Assembly (NCBI RefSeq): GCF_008369295.1
Contig: NZ_VOBG01000004.1
Span: 186,001 to 250,000 of the forward strand
Origin: Pseudomonas sp. ANT_H4
GTDB taxonomy: Bacteria > Pseudomonadota > Gammaproteobacteria > Pseudomonadales > Pseudomonadaceae
DNA length: 64,000 bases
Direction: 5' to 3'
This document shows, piece by piece, positions 43,980 to 52,587 of the stretch. The notes under the pieces are model-generated. The model saw only the letters and a program-made list of their open reading frames with translations, did not search any database and was not told the origin of the DNA. The position numbers were made by a program, and so were the translations under genes. Each line of letters starts with the position of its first letter. Within the stretch, counting starts at the first letter, position 1.

Positions 43980-44321
43980 CTACATGGGCAACCCACGAAC
44001 CTCCTGTTTCACGCCCCATCCTTCGATGATCCCGCCCAAGGGCTCGACCACCGCCTCAAAGTCTTGCTCAAAGTCTCCTATGCCGTCGTAGGTAGCGAAC
44101 ATCACTTTGCTCAGTTCCAGGTACCCGGCACCGTCATCCCGCACGCTGACCTGGGCATTGAGGGATTCCCCACGAAATCGACCCGCAGCCCTGCGCGCAT
44201 GTTCCTCATCCGGGAAAATGGCGTAGAACTCGATGGGGTGGAAACGTGAAAAATCAAAGCCGCCCTCTTTCATGCGGCGCAACACGTTGGTGCTGATGTC
44301 TTCTTGATAAGCTGTGCTCAT
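43980..44321 (-). CDS. RraB-family ribonuclease E inhibitor-like protein
   Basis: A 113-residue soluble protein. It shows the RraB pattern: an initial helix (ISTNVLRRMKEGGFDFS), then FHPIEFYAIFPDEEHARRAAGRF and a second strand-helix unit ending FEAVVEPLGGIIEGWG, which is typical near the C-terminus. E. coli RraB binds RNase E and limits mRNA decay; the same role here is inferred. It is monocistronic; GAGGA precedes the ATG at 44321. Confidence 0.82.
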   Translation of the reverse strand: MSTAYQEDISTNVLRRMKEGGFDFSRFHPIEFYAIFPDEEHARRAAGRFRGESLNAQVSVRDDGAGYLELSKVMFATYDGIGDFEQDFEAVVEPLGGIIEGWGVKQEVRGLPM

Positions 44322-44534
44322 GAAACGTCCTCCTCAAACCGATGGATAGACTTTCCGTGCTTCCCAAAACCCGCACTCGAATGGCGCAGGTGATACGGCA
44401 ATGGCTTCACCGCTGGGAGATAAGCATGTAGCTGACAAGACCAGACCTTAGCGATTCATTCGCTGATCTCCCTTGCAGAGTAGCGCGAAGCTATCACCTC
44501 CACCAGAGGGTCGTGTGCGATGTACAGGGAATGT

Positions 44535-44771
44535 TCAGGCGGCAGGGGTAATGCTGAGGATTTGAATACTGTTCTGGGTTTTCAGGCTTTTGACCGTTGG
44601 CTCGTTGGTGCGGCCTTCAAGGTCATTGAGATCCAGTTCAGCAGCCACCGGCAGCAATTTGGCACGGATCATCTGTGCAGCCTCTTCGGTACTGGGTTTC
44701 TGTTCACAGTCGAACAGTTCCACGGATTGATCGCCGTGATCATCAACGAAGGTAATTTGCCACTTTTGCAT
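44535..44771 (-). CDS. Small hypothetical protein (78 aa)
   Basis: A 78-residue soluble protein starting MQKWQITFVDDHGDQSVELF. ATG at 44771 follows GAGG (GGAGGCACTG); a longer in-frame start lies 14 codons upstream. It mixes strand-like and acidic helical segments and ends SITPAA. Family not recognised. It lies 103 bp downstream of the START-domain gene. Confidence 0.6.
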   Translation of the reverse strand: MQKWQITFVDDHGDQSVELFDCEQKPSTEEAAQMIRAKLLPVAAELDLNDLEGRTNEPTVKSLKTQNSIQILSITPAA

Positions 44772-44874
44772 CAGTGCCTCCTCGATAAAACCCATGGATG
44801 GGTTTACAGACATCTGGACCTTGAGGGTTTGGCAATCGTTCCACTGAAGGCAGGAGGCACCTGATCGGCCGCGC

Positions 44875-45480
44875 TTACTTTTCTGCGCGGTCTTTGAGGG
44901 CTTTCAAGGTATTGAACGGCGCGTCCACCACGAACTTGTTGGCCAACCACGACGGCACGCTGCCGCCTGGCTCGGTGTGGACCTGATAGGTTACTTCGGT
45001 CTGGTCGGCGCCTTTAGGCACCAGCTTCCAGAAGCCTTCGACCTGGGCCACACGCACATAGCCCTTCTCTTCCGGGAGGTAGGTAGGCACTTCCAGCAGC
45101 TTACGGGTCACGCTACCGTCTGCGTCCTTGGTGGTGGTGATCTGCAAGATCGAGTCACGGTCTGTCACCGGGAACGGTGCCTTGAACTGCGTGTAGGTCC
45201 AGCTCTTGTCGCCTTCCTGCTTGAGCAGCTTTTGCGACTTGCATTCATGAATCCACTTACAGGCCCCTACCGCGTCGTCCTGCAAGGCCTGCACCTTGGC
45301 CAATGGCGCCTTGATCACGGTCACACCACGATAAGCCTTGTACTTGGACCCGGCCACCTCACTCAAGGACACCTTGATACCGTCTTCATCCTTGGCAGTC
45401 TGCCAATCTTCGGCCTGGGCAGTGGCAGCAAACAAAACAGTAAAACCGCACAACACAGCCAGTCGTTTCAGCGAACCCAT
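44875..45480 (-). CDS. Exported START-domain (lipid-binding) protein
   Basis: A 201-residue exported protein with a signal peptide (MGSLKRLAVLCGFTVLFAATAQA). The START domain is recognised by WQTAKDEDGIKVSLSEV, SWTYTQFKAPFPVTDRD and the YVRVAQVEGFWKLVP strand. Such bacterial proteins probably bind a lipid or hydrophobic ligand in the periplasm. It is probably transcribed alone, with the cysteine-cluster gene 43 bp upstream on the same strand. Confidence 0.85.
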   Translation of the reverse strand: MGSLKRLAVLCGFTVLFAATAQAEDWQTAKDEDGIKVSLSEVAGSKYKAYRGVTVIKAPLAKVQALQDDAVGACKWIHECKSQKLLKQEGDKSWTYTQFKAPFPVTDRDSILQITTTKDADGSVTRKLLEVPTYLPEEKGYVRVAQVEGFWKLVPKGADQTEVTYQVHTEPGGSVPSWLANKFVVDAPFNTLKALKDRAEK

Positions 45481-45523
45481 TGTTGTATTCCTTATTGTTG
45501 AAGTTGCGACATTGAAATGCCCA

Positions 45524-45778
45524 CTAAGCCGCCGTCATCTGCTCCCACCAGCCAATCAGTCTGATTGCATCTTCCTGGCTACTGCCACAGACCTCCAGAT
45601 CCGCCTGAAACGCACTGCACACCGCAGGCCGCTCTGGCTGGCCGAACAATTGGCACAACTGTTCGACAGACAGATGCAGGCAGCGTTCGCCCGCAGGTTT
45701 GCCGTGGGGCATCCCCGGTAACGGTGAGCTGATGGAGGGGGCAATGCAGCAAGCGCCACAGCCTTCACGGCATTTCAT
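45524..45778 (-). CDS. YkgJ-family cysteine cluster protein
   Basis: An 84-residue cytoplasmic protein. The N-terminal CREGCGACC cluster and two later cysteines (ERCLHL and AVCSAF, EVCGS) are the metal-binding pattern of the UPF0153/YkgJ family. A Zn2+ or Fe-S role is presumed and the function is unknown. It is upstream of the START-domain gene in the same direction. Confidence 0.85.
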   Translation of the reverse strand: MKCREGCGACCIAPSISSPLPGMPHGKPAGERCLHLSVEQLCQLFGQPERPAVCSAFQADLEVCGSSQEDAIRLIGWWEQMTAA

Positions 45779-45938
45779 GACAAGCGGTCCTCGACGGCAA
45801 AGTGTTGATGGTCGGGCTAGAGTACGCCCTTAAACAGCCGTTTTAAAATGGTCAAACAGGGGTTTTCGCACAAAACAAAAGTGACTGACCAGTCTGCGAC
45901 AGAAGGTCAGCGATTCGCGTCACCTTGGCGGGAATAAT

Positions 45939-46409
45939 TTATTGCTTGAACTCGAAATCCAGCGCCGCACCTTCCACTTCCCGGCGCTCTTCGTTGCGCA
46001 GCTGTAGCATCATTTCATTACTCAGCAGGCGGCCGTTGATCTGGAACGCGCTGTTGTCGACAGGTTTTTCACCAAACATCGGCGGGAGCAGCGGCACGTT
46101 TTTCGGCTGTGGCAAGGTGCCAAGGGGCTGCAGGTGCCTGACCATGTCCTGCGGCAGGCGCAAGTCCAGATGGGCTGGCGGCAGTTGAGTCTGGGCCACT
46201 TCGTGGGCCGACTTGGATTTGCTGACGACTGGTGCACGTTTCTTCACAGCAGCAGCTTTTTTGGGCTGGACTGTTTTTTTCGCGGGCACAGGCTTTGGCT
46301 CGGCATTCGCTGCCACAACGGGCTCACTGACAGGAGCAGCCAGCACCGGCGCGGCGTTGCACAGACTCAGCAGGCAGATCAATAACGCGGCAGGAAAAGT
46401 AGGATTCAT
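45939..46409 (-). CDS. Exported Pro/Lys/Ala-rich hypothetical protein
   Basis: A 156-residue protein. ATG at 46409 begins a signal peptide (MNPTFPAALLICLLSLCNAAPVLA). A low-complexity linker rich in Ala, Lys, Pro and Val (about residues 30-75) follows, then a more ordered C-terminal part (LDLRLPQDMVRHLQPL and NGRLLSNEMMLQL). It is probably periplasmic. The family was not recognised. An upstream in-frame start 20 codons earlier lacks support. Confidence 0.65.
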   Translation of the reverse strand: MNPTFPAALLICLLSLCNAAPVLAAPVSEPVVAANAEPKPVPAKKTVQPKKAAAVKKRAPVVSKSKSAHEVAQTQLPPAHLDLRLPQDMVRHLQPLGTLPQPKNVPLLPPMFGEKPVDNSAFQINGRLLSNEMMLQLRNEERREVEGAALDFEFKQ

Positions 46410-46502
46410 ATCGCCAACAGCTTTAACGGCAGAGGGCCATATGCTCGCTTGTTGAGCGCAGCATGACAAGCGTGGTGATTAGCCTATGGCCCTTTGCGCG
46501 GT

Positions 46503-47942
46503 TCAAAAACCGCTCGCCGCCTCCTGGCACAACTGGTTCGCCAGCATTCCCAGGGTCATCAATGCCCGTTCAGCCTCGCGATTCCACGGCGTACCGCAAT
46601 TGAGGCGGATACAGTGGTTGAACTGTTCCGTATTACTGAAAATAAGCCCCGGTGCAATGCTGATGCCCTGTTGCAGCGCACGCACGTGCAATTCCTGAGT
46701 ATTGACCCGCCCAGGCAAACTGACCCACAGGATAAATCCGCCGCTCGGACGACTCATCTGCGTACCCTCGGGGAAATACTGCTGCACCGCCAGTTGAAAG
46801 GCACTGAGGTTCTTGCGGTATTCCTGACGAATGTAGCGCAGATGACGGTCGTAACCGCCGTTCTCCAGGTACGCCGCTGCGCCCATTTGGGTGACGCTGC
46901 ACGCCGAATGGGTGCTGAACATTTGCAGCCGTTGGATTTCCTGCTGGTACTTGCCGGCGATCATCCAGCCGATGCGTATGCCGGGAGACAGGGTCTTGGA
47001 GAAACTGGAACAGTAAATCACCCGGTCCAGGCGGTCGTAGGCTTTCAGGGCCTTGGTGCGGCCCAGCTCAAACATCAACTCGCCATAGATGTCGTCTTCG
47101 ACAACCTGGATATCGAAGTCCGAGGCCAGGCGCAGCAACTGCTTCTGCCGCTCTTCCGGCATGGTACCGCCCAAGGGATTGCTCAGGCGCGTGGTCAGCA
47201 CCAAGGCCTTGATCGACCATTGGTTGGCCGCCAGTTGCAGAGCTTCCAGGCTCATGCCAGTGGCCGGGTCGCTAGGGATCTCGATGACCTTGAGCCCCAG
47301 CAAGTCCGCCAGTTGCAGCAAGCCGTAATAGGTCGGCGACTCGGTGGCAATCAGGTCGCCGGGCCGCGTCAGCACCCGCAGCGACATCTGCAGGGCATCG
47401 ACGCAGCCGTGGGTGATTACCACCTCGGAAGGATCGACCACTACGCCGGCATCGCGCATACGGATCGCCACTTGCCGGCGCAATGGTTCAAAACCGGGGC
47501 TGAACATGTAGCTGAAGGCCCGCGGGCTCTGAAAGCGCGTGACCTTTGCCAGTTGCTGGTGCAGCGCCCGTACCGGTAGGTAGTCGACGCTGGGCACGGC
47601 GGCGCCCAACGGGAACACGCCTTCGCGACGCGATTCCACCAGCACTTGCTGAATGATGCTGCTACGGGTGACCAACCCAGGGCGTTCAACCCGGGCGATG
47701 TCCGGCGTTGGCGCAGTGAGGGCCGGGGTCTGGTGCACGTAATACCCCGATTGCGGCCGTGCACGGATCAAGCCCTGGTCTTCCAGGTTGGCGTAGGCCT
47801 GCAACACTGTGGCGTGGCTGACGTTGAGCTGGGAGCTCATCTTGCGTACCGACGGCACGCGCTCACCCGGTTGATAGACACCACGTCGGATATCCTCAGC
47901 CAGTTGCTGAGCGATACGTTGGTAAAGCAGGAGGTTGGTCAT
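46503..47942 (-). CDS. MocR-type GntR regulator with aminotransferase domain
   Basis: A 479-residue fusion regulator. The N-terminal GntR winged helix (YQPGERVPSVRKMSSQLNVS, residues about 23-42, then HATVLQAYANLEDQGLI) is joined to a fold type I PLP aminotransferase domain. The PLP lysine lies in CSSFSKTLSPGIRIGWM, preceded by EDDIYGEL. MocR proteins sense PLP or amino-acid derivatives and act on nearby genes. No obvious divergent target lies next to it, since the next upstream region holds a REPIN, so the target is unknown. Confidence 0.92.
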   Translation of the reverse strand: MTNLLLYQRIAQQLAEDIRRGVYQPGERVPSVRKMSSQLNVSHATVLQAYANLEDQGLIRARPQSGYYVHQTPALTAPTPDIARVERPGLVTRSSIIQQVLVESRREGVFPLGAAVPSVDYLPVRALHQQLAKVTRFQSPRAFSYMFSPGFEPLRRQVAIRMRDAGVVVDPSEVVITHGCVDALQMSLRVLTRPGDLIATESPTYYGLLQLADLLGLKVIEIPSDPATGMSLEALQLAANQWSIKALVLTTRLSNPLGGTMPEERQKQLLRLASDFDIQVVEDDIYGELMFELGRTKALKAYDRLDRVIYCSSFSKTLSPGIRIGWMIAGKYQQEIQRLQMFSTHSACSVTQMGAAAYLENGGYDRHLRYIRQEYRKNLSAFQLAVQQYFPEGTQMSRPSGGFILWVSLPGRVNTQELHVRALQQGISIAPGLIFSNTEQFNHCIRLNCGTPWNREAERALMTLGMLANQLCQEAASGF

Positions 47943-48094
47943 GACGCAGCACTCGATTTCACGGGTATTTTATTTTTGTGTGAAACGTACCGGCACAGTT
48001 TAAAAGTGTACGGGGACAGTTGCGAGAATAGTCGAGCGCAGGCGCCAGTGATAGAAAAAACTGTATGGGTTGCAAACTGAATCTCAGGCATGAA

Positions 48095-48117
48095 AAACCC
48101 GATCAGTGATCGGGTTT
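48095..48117 (-). terminator. Hairpin terminator for the OmpA-like operon
   Basis: On the minus strand AAACCCGATCA and TGATCGGGTTT pair perfectly around one base (effective loop of five), and TTTTT follows. It lies downstream of the OmpA-like gene beyond the REPIN. Confidence 0.65.
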
Positions 48118-48135
48118 CAAGTTGCCCATCAAAAC

Positions 48136-48238
48136 TGTAGGAGCGAGCTTGCTCGCGAAAAATACATAAGGGCACCGCGGTTGTTCAGAAAATCCGCGTT
48201 ATCGTTAACGTCCTTCGCGAGCAAGCTCGCTCCTACAA
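48136..48238. repeat. REPIN (GTAGGAGCGAGCTTGCTCGCG family)
   Basis: TGTAGGAGCGAGCTTGCTCG at the left and its inverse CGAGCAAGCTCGCTCCTACA at the right, 48219-48238. It is a near-perfect inverse pair of the same family as 13120-13220. Confidence 0.9.
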
Positions 48239-48245
48239 CGGATCT

Positions 48246-49061
48246 TCAACTACGGGCAGCACCGAGTTGGCCTTTTTCATCGGAGAAGACGATTTCAACG
48301 CGACGGTTCTGCGCACGGCCACGCTCCGAGGCGTTCACTTCGACCGGATACTGGTCGCCATAGCCTTCCACCTGGACCCGTTTTTCATCGACCCCCAGGT
48401 CTACCAGCACATCGGCCACCGCCTGGGCACGATCCCGGGACAGCTTGAGGTTTTCATTCTCGCCGCCGGTACTGTCGGTGTAGCCCTCGATCCGCACCAC
48501 GCGCTTGGGATTGAGTTGCAGGAACTGGACGATTTTCAGCACAGTGCGGTTCGCCGAGTTTTTCAGCTCCGCTTCACCGGTGTCGAACAGCACATCACCG
48601 AGGGTCATCACCAGCCCGCGATCGGTCTGGGTGGTGGCCAGGCTGACGATCTGCTCCTCCAGCCACTTGCCCTGCTGCTGCACGCTGAGCAGCTTGGCCT
48701 CGCGCAAGGCCAGTTGCAGGCGCTGGCGCTCCAGTTCAAGCTTGGCACCACGCTCTTCGTTGAGTACCTGCTCGGTATGTTCCCGGGCAATCGCGCTGTA
48801 GCGCTGGCTCAGGTAAGCGTAATGCACCACGTCGGCACCGCTGCCCCAATAGGTGGACAAACGGTCAGCACGGGCTAGGGACTCACCGGCACGAATCACG
48901 TCCTTGGGGGCGATGCGCAGCACGTTGGTGTCTTCCTTGACCTTCTGGAAGTCATTACCGGCCTGTTGCAGGACAACCTCACTGCTGGGATGGCTGGCAC
49001 ACCCGCCCAGCGCCGCGCTGCCCAGCAGCAGCACACAGCAACCACGAATCATCGGGTTCAT
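48246..49061 (-). CDS. OmpA-family peptidoglycan-binding lipoprotein
   Basis: A 271-residue lipoprotein with lipobox ALGGC (C near residue 21). A helical, coiled-coil-like middle part with a DUF4398-like region (RIAPKDVIRAGESLARADRL and ELERQRLQLALREAKL) is followed by a C-terminal OmpA domain. That domain contains VRIEGYTDSTGGENENLKLS and SRDRAQAVADVLV, the peptidoglycan-binding motif. Its ATG overlaps the stop of the upstream DUF4398 gene (ATGA). An alternative ATG three codons later is possible. It probably tethers the outer membrane to the cell wall. Confidence 0.88.
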   Translation of the reverse strand: MNPMIRGCCVLLLGSAALGGCASHPSSEVVLQQAGNDFQKVKEDTNVLRIAPKDVIRAGESLARADRLSTYWGSGADVVHYAYLSQRYSAIAREHTEQVLNEERGAKLELERQRLQLALREAKLLSVQQQGKWLEEQIVSLATTQTDRGLVMTLGDVLFDTGEAELKNSANRTVLKIVQFLQLNPKRVVRIEGYTDSTGGENENLKLSRDRAQAVADVLVDLGVDEKRVQVEGYGDQYPVEVNASERGRAQNRRVEIVFSDEKGQLGAARS

Positions 49062-49414
49062 TGGGCGTCTCCCAGCTGTTTGCGCAGGCGGGTGATGCGC
49101 GTGTTGAGCACATCCAACTCCTCCTGACTCTTCTGGGTCAGCACCTGCGCTTCTGCCAGACGGGCGTCCAACTCGGCCTGTTCAGCCTGCATGCGGGCAT
49201 CCTTGAAGGATTCATCAGCCATTTCGGCCTTCGCCTGGGCGAACTTGCCCTCGGCCAGTTTCAACTCAGGCACGTCATCGGCGACAGCACCTACGGCAGT
49301 GGCTTGTTCCAGGGCTTGCTGGGTCAGACGCATTTGTTCATTCGGCGCAGGATCTGCGGCACATCCCGCCAGGGCTACAACGGCGAGGGCCGCGAAAAGA
49401 GGTCGAATAGTCAC
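49058..49414 (-). CDS. DUF4398 lipoprotein
   Basis: A 118-residue lipoprotein with signal and lipobox ALAGC (C near residue 18). The mature part is almost entirely helical with long Ala/Glu/Gln-rich heptads (LKLAEGKFAQAKAEMADESF then ELDARLAEAQVL), as in DUF4398. It is the upstream partner of the OmpA-like gene, with four-base overlap. Both probably form a periplasmic complex (inference). Confidence 0.85.
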   Translation of the reverse strand: MTIRPLFAALAVVALAGCAADPAPNEQMRLTQQALEQATAVGAVADDVPELKLAEGKFAQAKAEMADESFKDARMQAEQAELDARLAEAQVLTQKSQEELDVLNTRITRLRKQLGDAQ

Positions 49415-49423
49415 TAAAAATCC

Positions 49424-50239
49424 CTACTTTGTTGGGGTTCCGACGGGTTGCCGCAATTGCGCCTTCCAGCGCTCAAGATTGCGCTGCAGAGCGGCCTCCG
49501 TCAGACCGGACGCGGGCAATTCTGTCATCTTTTTGGCGAGCTGTCCGCGTAACCACGGATCATTGCAGGCCGAGTTGTGGGAAATGGCGAGGAACAGACC
49601 GGGCTGATCGATGGGCGGTTCCCAGGCAACCAGGTCCTTGCTCATGCCCAGGGTCTGGGCCATGGCCATGCCGGAATAGCGCCCCGCGATCACGTAGTCG
49701 ACCTCTCCCAGCAGCAGTTTCTGAAAGGCCGGGGTCAGGGTTGGCGTGCGCTGCAGGGTCAATTGTTCACCGGCGAAGGTTTCAAAGTCGCGGGTCAGTC
49801 GCGCCTTTTCCGAGACCGCTCCCTTGTGGCCGTGCAGGTCCGTCGCCTGGTTGTAGGCCAGGGGCGAACCGGCGCGAGTCCAGACCAGATAGTCGGTTTG
49901 CGCCAGCGCCGGGTGGATGTAGTCCAGGCTCTCCAGTTCGCTGACGGTCAACGGCGCATCGGCAAGGATGTCCATGCGCCCGCTGCGCACTTCATCCAGC
50001 GCCGCAGAGCGCTTGCCGCCATATAGCAGGTCGATTTTCACGCCCAGGTCCTTGGCCACTTGCTGCAGCACGTCGGCGGTAGCGCCGATCAAGTGCGTAG
50101 GGTCCTGGGGGTCACGCCACAGGTAGGGCGGCGCATCCGGGCTGCCGGTTACCACCAGGCGATCGCATTTGCCGGCGGCAAGGGGCAGGGTCGGCACCAG
50201 CGACAGGCCCAGCAGTACAGTCCAGCGACGCAGTTCCAT
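49424..50239 (-). CDS. Extracellular solute-binding protein, family 3 type
   Basis: A 271-residue periplasmic protein with a signal peptide (MELRRWTVLLGLSLVPTLPLAA). The family 3 pattern is present: GSPDAPPYLW, LIGATADVLQQVAKDLGVKI and the second lobe near LLLGEVDYVIAGRYSG. The type includes amino-acid-binding proteins and sensors. No permease gene is adjacent. Its stop lies 10 bp before the DUF4398 gene. Confidence 0.82.
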   Translation of the reverse strand: MELRRWTVLLGLSLVPTLPLAAGKCDRLVVTGSPDAPPYLWRDPQDPTHLIGATADVLQQVAKDLGVKIDLLYGGKRSAALDEVRSGRMDILADAPLTVSELESLDYIHPALAQTDYLVWTRAGSPLAYNQATDLHGHKGAVSEKARLTRDFETFAGEQLTLQRTPTLTPAFQKLLLGEVDYVIAGRYSGMAMAQTLGMSKDLVAWEPPIDQPGLFLAISHNSACNDPWLRGQLAKKMTELPASGLTEAALQRNLERWKAQLRQPVGTPTK

Positions 50240-50272
50240 GGCATGGTTCTCCGATCAAAAAATCGCGCTCAT

Positions 50273-50298
50273 AAAAAAACCCGGTCAAAAGACCGGGC
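50273..50298 (-). terminator. Terminator of the etfBA operon
   Basis: On the minus strand GCCCGGTC TTTT GACCGGG is followed by TTTTTTT, 24 bases after the etfA stop. Confidence 0.88.
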
Positions 50299-50321
50299 TC
50301 TTTATAAGTGAAGCAGCTGGA

Positions 50322-51266
50322 TTAGACCAGCTTCGAAAGCTCTGGTACGGCTTCGAACAAATCCGCTACCAGGCCGTAATCAGCCACCTGGAAGATCGGT
50401 GCTTCTTCGTCCTTGTTGATCGCGACGATCACCTTGGAGTCTTTCATACCGGCCAGGTGCTGGATCGCGCCGGAGATACCGACGGCAATGTACAGCTGTG
50501 GCGCAACGATCTTGCCGGTCTGGCCGACCTGCATATCGTTGGGTACGAAGCCTGCATCAACGGCAGCGCGGGAAGCGCCGACCGCAGCGCCCAGCTTGTC
50601 GGCCAGGGTGTACAGGTGCTTGAAGTTGTCACCGTTCTGCATGCCGCGACCGCCGGAAACGACGATCTTGGCAGCGGTCAGTTCCGGACGATCCGACTTG
50701 GCAAGTTCTTCGCCAACGAAGCTGGAAGTGCCAGCGTCGTGGACAGCAGCAACAGCTTCAATCGCAGCCGAACCACCTTCGCCAGCAACCGGATCAAAAC
50801 CGGTGGCACGCACAGTGATGACTTTTACCGATGCAGTGGACTGCACGGTGGCAATGGCGCTACCGGCATAGATCGGACGCTTGAAGGTGTCGGCGCTTTC
50901 AACCGAAATGATCTCGGAGATCTGGTCAACGTCCAGCTGCGCAGCAACACGCGGCAGGATGTTTTTGCCGTTGGAAGTAGCTGCCGCGAGAATGTGGCTG
51001 TAGCCAGTCCCCCCCGCCCCTGAACCAAGAGCAGCGACCAGCGGCGCAACGTTTTCCGACAGTTGGTGAGCGTAGGCAGCGTTGTCAGCTACCAGCACTT
51101 TGCTCACACCCGCGATTTTTGCAGCGGCGTCAGCGACGGCACCGACGTTCTGGCCAGCGACCAGCACGTGGATATCACCACCGATTTTCGCAGCGGCAGC
51201 CACGGTGTTCAGCGTGGCCGGAGCCAGCACTTTGCTGTCGTGTTCAGCGATTACCAAGATAGTCAT
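50322..51266 (-). CDS. etfA: Electron transfer flavoprotein alpha subunit
   Basis: A 314-residue FAD-binding subunit of the heterodimer that takes electrons from acyl-CoA dehydrogenases. The FAD-binding C-terminal half shows [20 protein letters not shown], the [20 protein letters not shown] loop and [12 protein letters not shown]. It lies two bases downstream of etfB and is followed by a strong terminator. It works with the etf-QO at 52588. Confidence 0.97.
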   Translation of the reverse strand: MTILVIAEHDSKVLAPATLNTVAAAAKIGGDIHVLVAGQNVGAVADAAAKIAGVSKVLVADNAAYAHQLSENVAPLVAALGSGAGGTGYSHILAAATSNGKNILPRVAAQLDVDQISEIISVESADTFKRPIYAGSAIATVQSTASVKVITVRATGFDPVAGEGGSAAIEAVAAVHDAGTSSFVGEELAKSDRPELTAAKIVVSGGRGMQNGDNFKHLYTLADKLGAAVGASRAAVDAGFVPNDMQVGQTGKIVAPQLYIAVGISGAIQHLAGMKDSKVIVAINKDEEAPIFQVADYGLVADLFEAVPELSKLV

Positions 51267-51268
51267 TT

Positions 51269-52018
51269 TTAGATTACCTTCGCTTCGTTTTTCAGTTTCT
51301 CGACCAGTTCAGCCACCGACTTGACCTTGATACCCGCGCTGCGTGCAGCCGGCGCTTCGACTTTCACGGTCTTGTAGGTGGAGGCGGTGGAAACGCCCAA
51401 AGCATCCGGAGTCAGCACTTCGAGAGGCTTCTTCTTGGCTTTCATGATGTTTGGCAGGGACGCGTAGCGCGGCTCGTTCAAACGCAGGTCGGTGGTGATG
51501 ATGGCCGGCAGTTTCAGGGAAACTGTCTGCGCGCCGCCGTCGACTTCGCGAGTCACCGCAACACTGTCGCCGCTGACTTCGACTTTCGAGGCGAAGGTGC
51601 CCTGGCCGTAACCGGTCAGTGCAGCCAGCATCTGGCCAGTCTGGTTGTTGTCGCTGTCGATGGCCTGTTTGCCAAGGATCACCAGCTGTGGCTGTTCCTT
51701 GTCGACAACGGCTTTCAACAACTTGGCAACGGCCAGGGAGGTCAGCTCTTCAGCGGATTCAACGAGGATGGCACGATCGGCACCCAGCGCGAGGGCGGTA
51801 CGCAACTGCTCTTGAGCAGTGGTCGGACCGATGGAAACGACGACGATTTCAGTCACAACACCTTTCTCTTTCAGGCGTATGGCTTCTTCCACTGCAATTT
51901 CGCAGAAAGGGTTCATCGACATCTTGACGTTAGCGAGGTCGACGCCGGAGTTGTCCGCTTTGACGCGAACCTTGACGTTGTAGTCGACCACTCGTTTGAC
52001 AGCTACAAGAACCTTCAT
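51269..52018 (-). CDS. etfB: Electron transfer flavoprotein beta subunit
   Basis: A 249-residue beta subunit. [20 protein letters not shown] starts the protein; [11 protein letters not shown] and [20 protein letters not shown] form the AMP-binding loops. It is the first gene of etfBA and divergent from etf-QO, with a shared regulatory region containing a probable PsrA box. Confidence 0.97.
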   Translation of the reverse strand: MKVLVAVKRVVDYNVKVRVKADNSGVDLANVKMSMNPFCEIAVEEAIRLKEKGVVTEIVVVSIGPTTAQEQLRTALALGADRAILVESAEELTSLAVAKLLKAVVDKEQPQLVILGKQAIDSDNNQTGQMLAALTGYGQGTFASKVEVSGDSVAVTREVDGGAQTVSLKLPAIITTDLRLNEPRYASLPNIMKAKKKPLEVLTPDALGVSTASTYKTVKVEAPAARSAGIKVKSVAELVEKLKNEAKVI

Positions 52019-52311
52019 GGTTTCCTCGTTACTCTCCGGTGAAAAGAAAGCCGCCCGGACAAACCTGGCGGTAGATGCTCAACGGCGCACAAGGGCACCT
52101 CTAAAAACGTAGACCGTCATGACAGGTAACGTTGCACGCTGGCAATAATAAAGACCGTTCGTCAGGGGTGACCGGCAAGTCATTCATTGTCACTGCGTGT
52201 AAACTGCGCGCCGTCACATACCTGCGCGTCACCTTGCATGGCCTTCGCCCTATTTTTGGAGGTGGCCTTGAAACCTGCGGTCCGCCTACGGGAAGCGCAA
52301 AACCGACCGTA

Positions 52312-52341
52312 TATTGACCGGAACGCCTATTCCGGTCAATA
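52312..52341. repeat. Perfect 12-bp dyad TATTGACCGGAA / TTCCGGTCAATA
   Basis: Both arms are exact complements separated by CGCCTA. Without a T tract it is not a clear terminator. It may be an operator or an RNA hairpin in the leader of either flanking transcript. Confidence 0.6.
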
Positions 52342-52399
52342 CAGCAAAATGGTCAGATATAAGCCGCGCTTCTTTGATTTATCTGGGTTGCGGACGATT

Positions 52400-52413
52400 C
52401 AAACAAACGTTTG
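52400..52413. promoter_or_regulatory. Probable PsrA binding site CAAAC-N4-GTTTG
   Basis: CAAACAAACGTTTG fits the published PsrA consensus (G/C)AAAC-N2-4-GTTT(G/C). PsrA is the fatty-acid-responsive TetR regulator of Pseudomonas that represses beta-oxidation genes, including electron transfer flavoprotein genes. The location between etfBA and etf-QO fits well. Confidence 0.7.
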
Positions 52414-52587
52414 TATTGGACGCTGGAGGTGGTGTAGATATAATGCGCCGCTTAGAGAGAGCGGTGTGTGATCCATTGTTACCTTTGCGCCGAAGATCAC
52501 GAAATATGGGCCCCGGAAAACGATGGATGGGACACCCAACCTCCACATTAGAAAAAAAACTGTAGAGCCTTGAGTAGGAGATAGCCT

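Larger units (their letters stand above)
47943..48245. other. Intergenic region with terminator and REPIN
   Basis: This 303-base gap contains the MocR promoter region, a hairpin terminator (48095-48117) and a REPIN (48136-48238). No gene is seen. Confidence 0.6.
52019..52587. other. Divergent control region between etfBA and etf-QO
   Basis: This 569-base region has no supportable gene. It contains a 12-base perfect inverted repeat (52312-52341) and a PsrA-type box (52400-52413). Confidence 0.7.

Noticed and set aside
43804..44091. Plus-strand open frame over the candidate small RNA
   Set aside because: It crosses the terminator hairpin and overlaps the RraB gene, has no ribosome site, and shows no recognisable protein.
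45886..45898. TGACTGACCAGTC sequence similar to the palindrome at 31630
   Set aside because: The match to a palindrome is imperfect and there is no consistent position relative to a start codon.
52187..52565. Two plus-strand frames in the etf control region
   Set aside because: They cover the dyad and the PsrA box, have poor starts and show no known domain.
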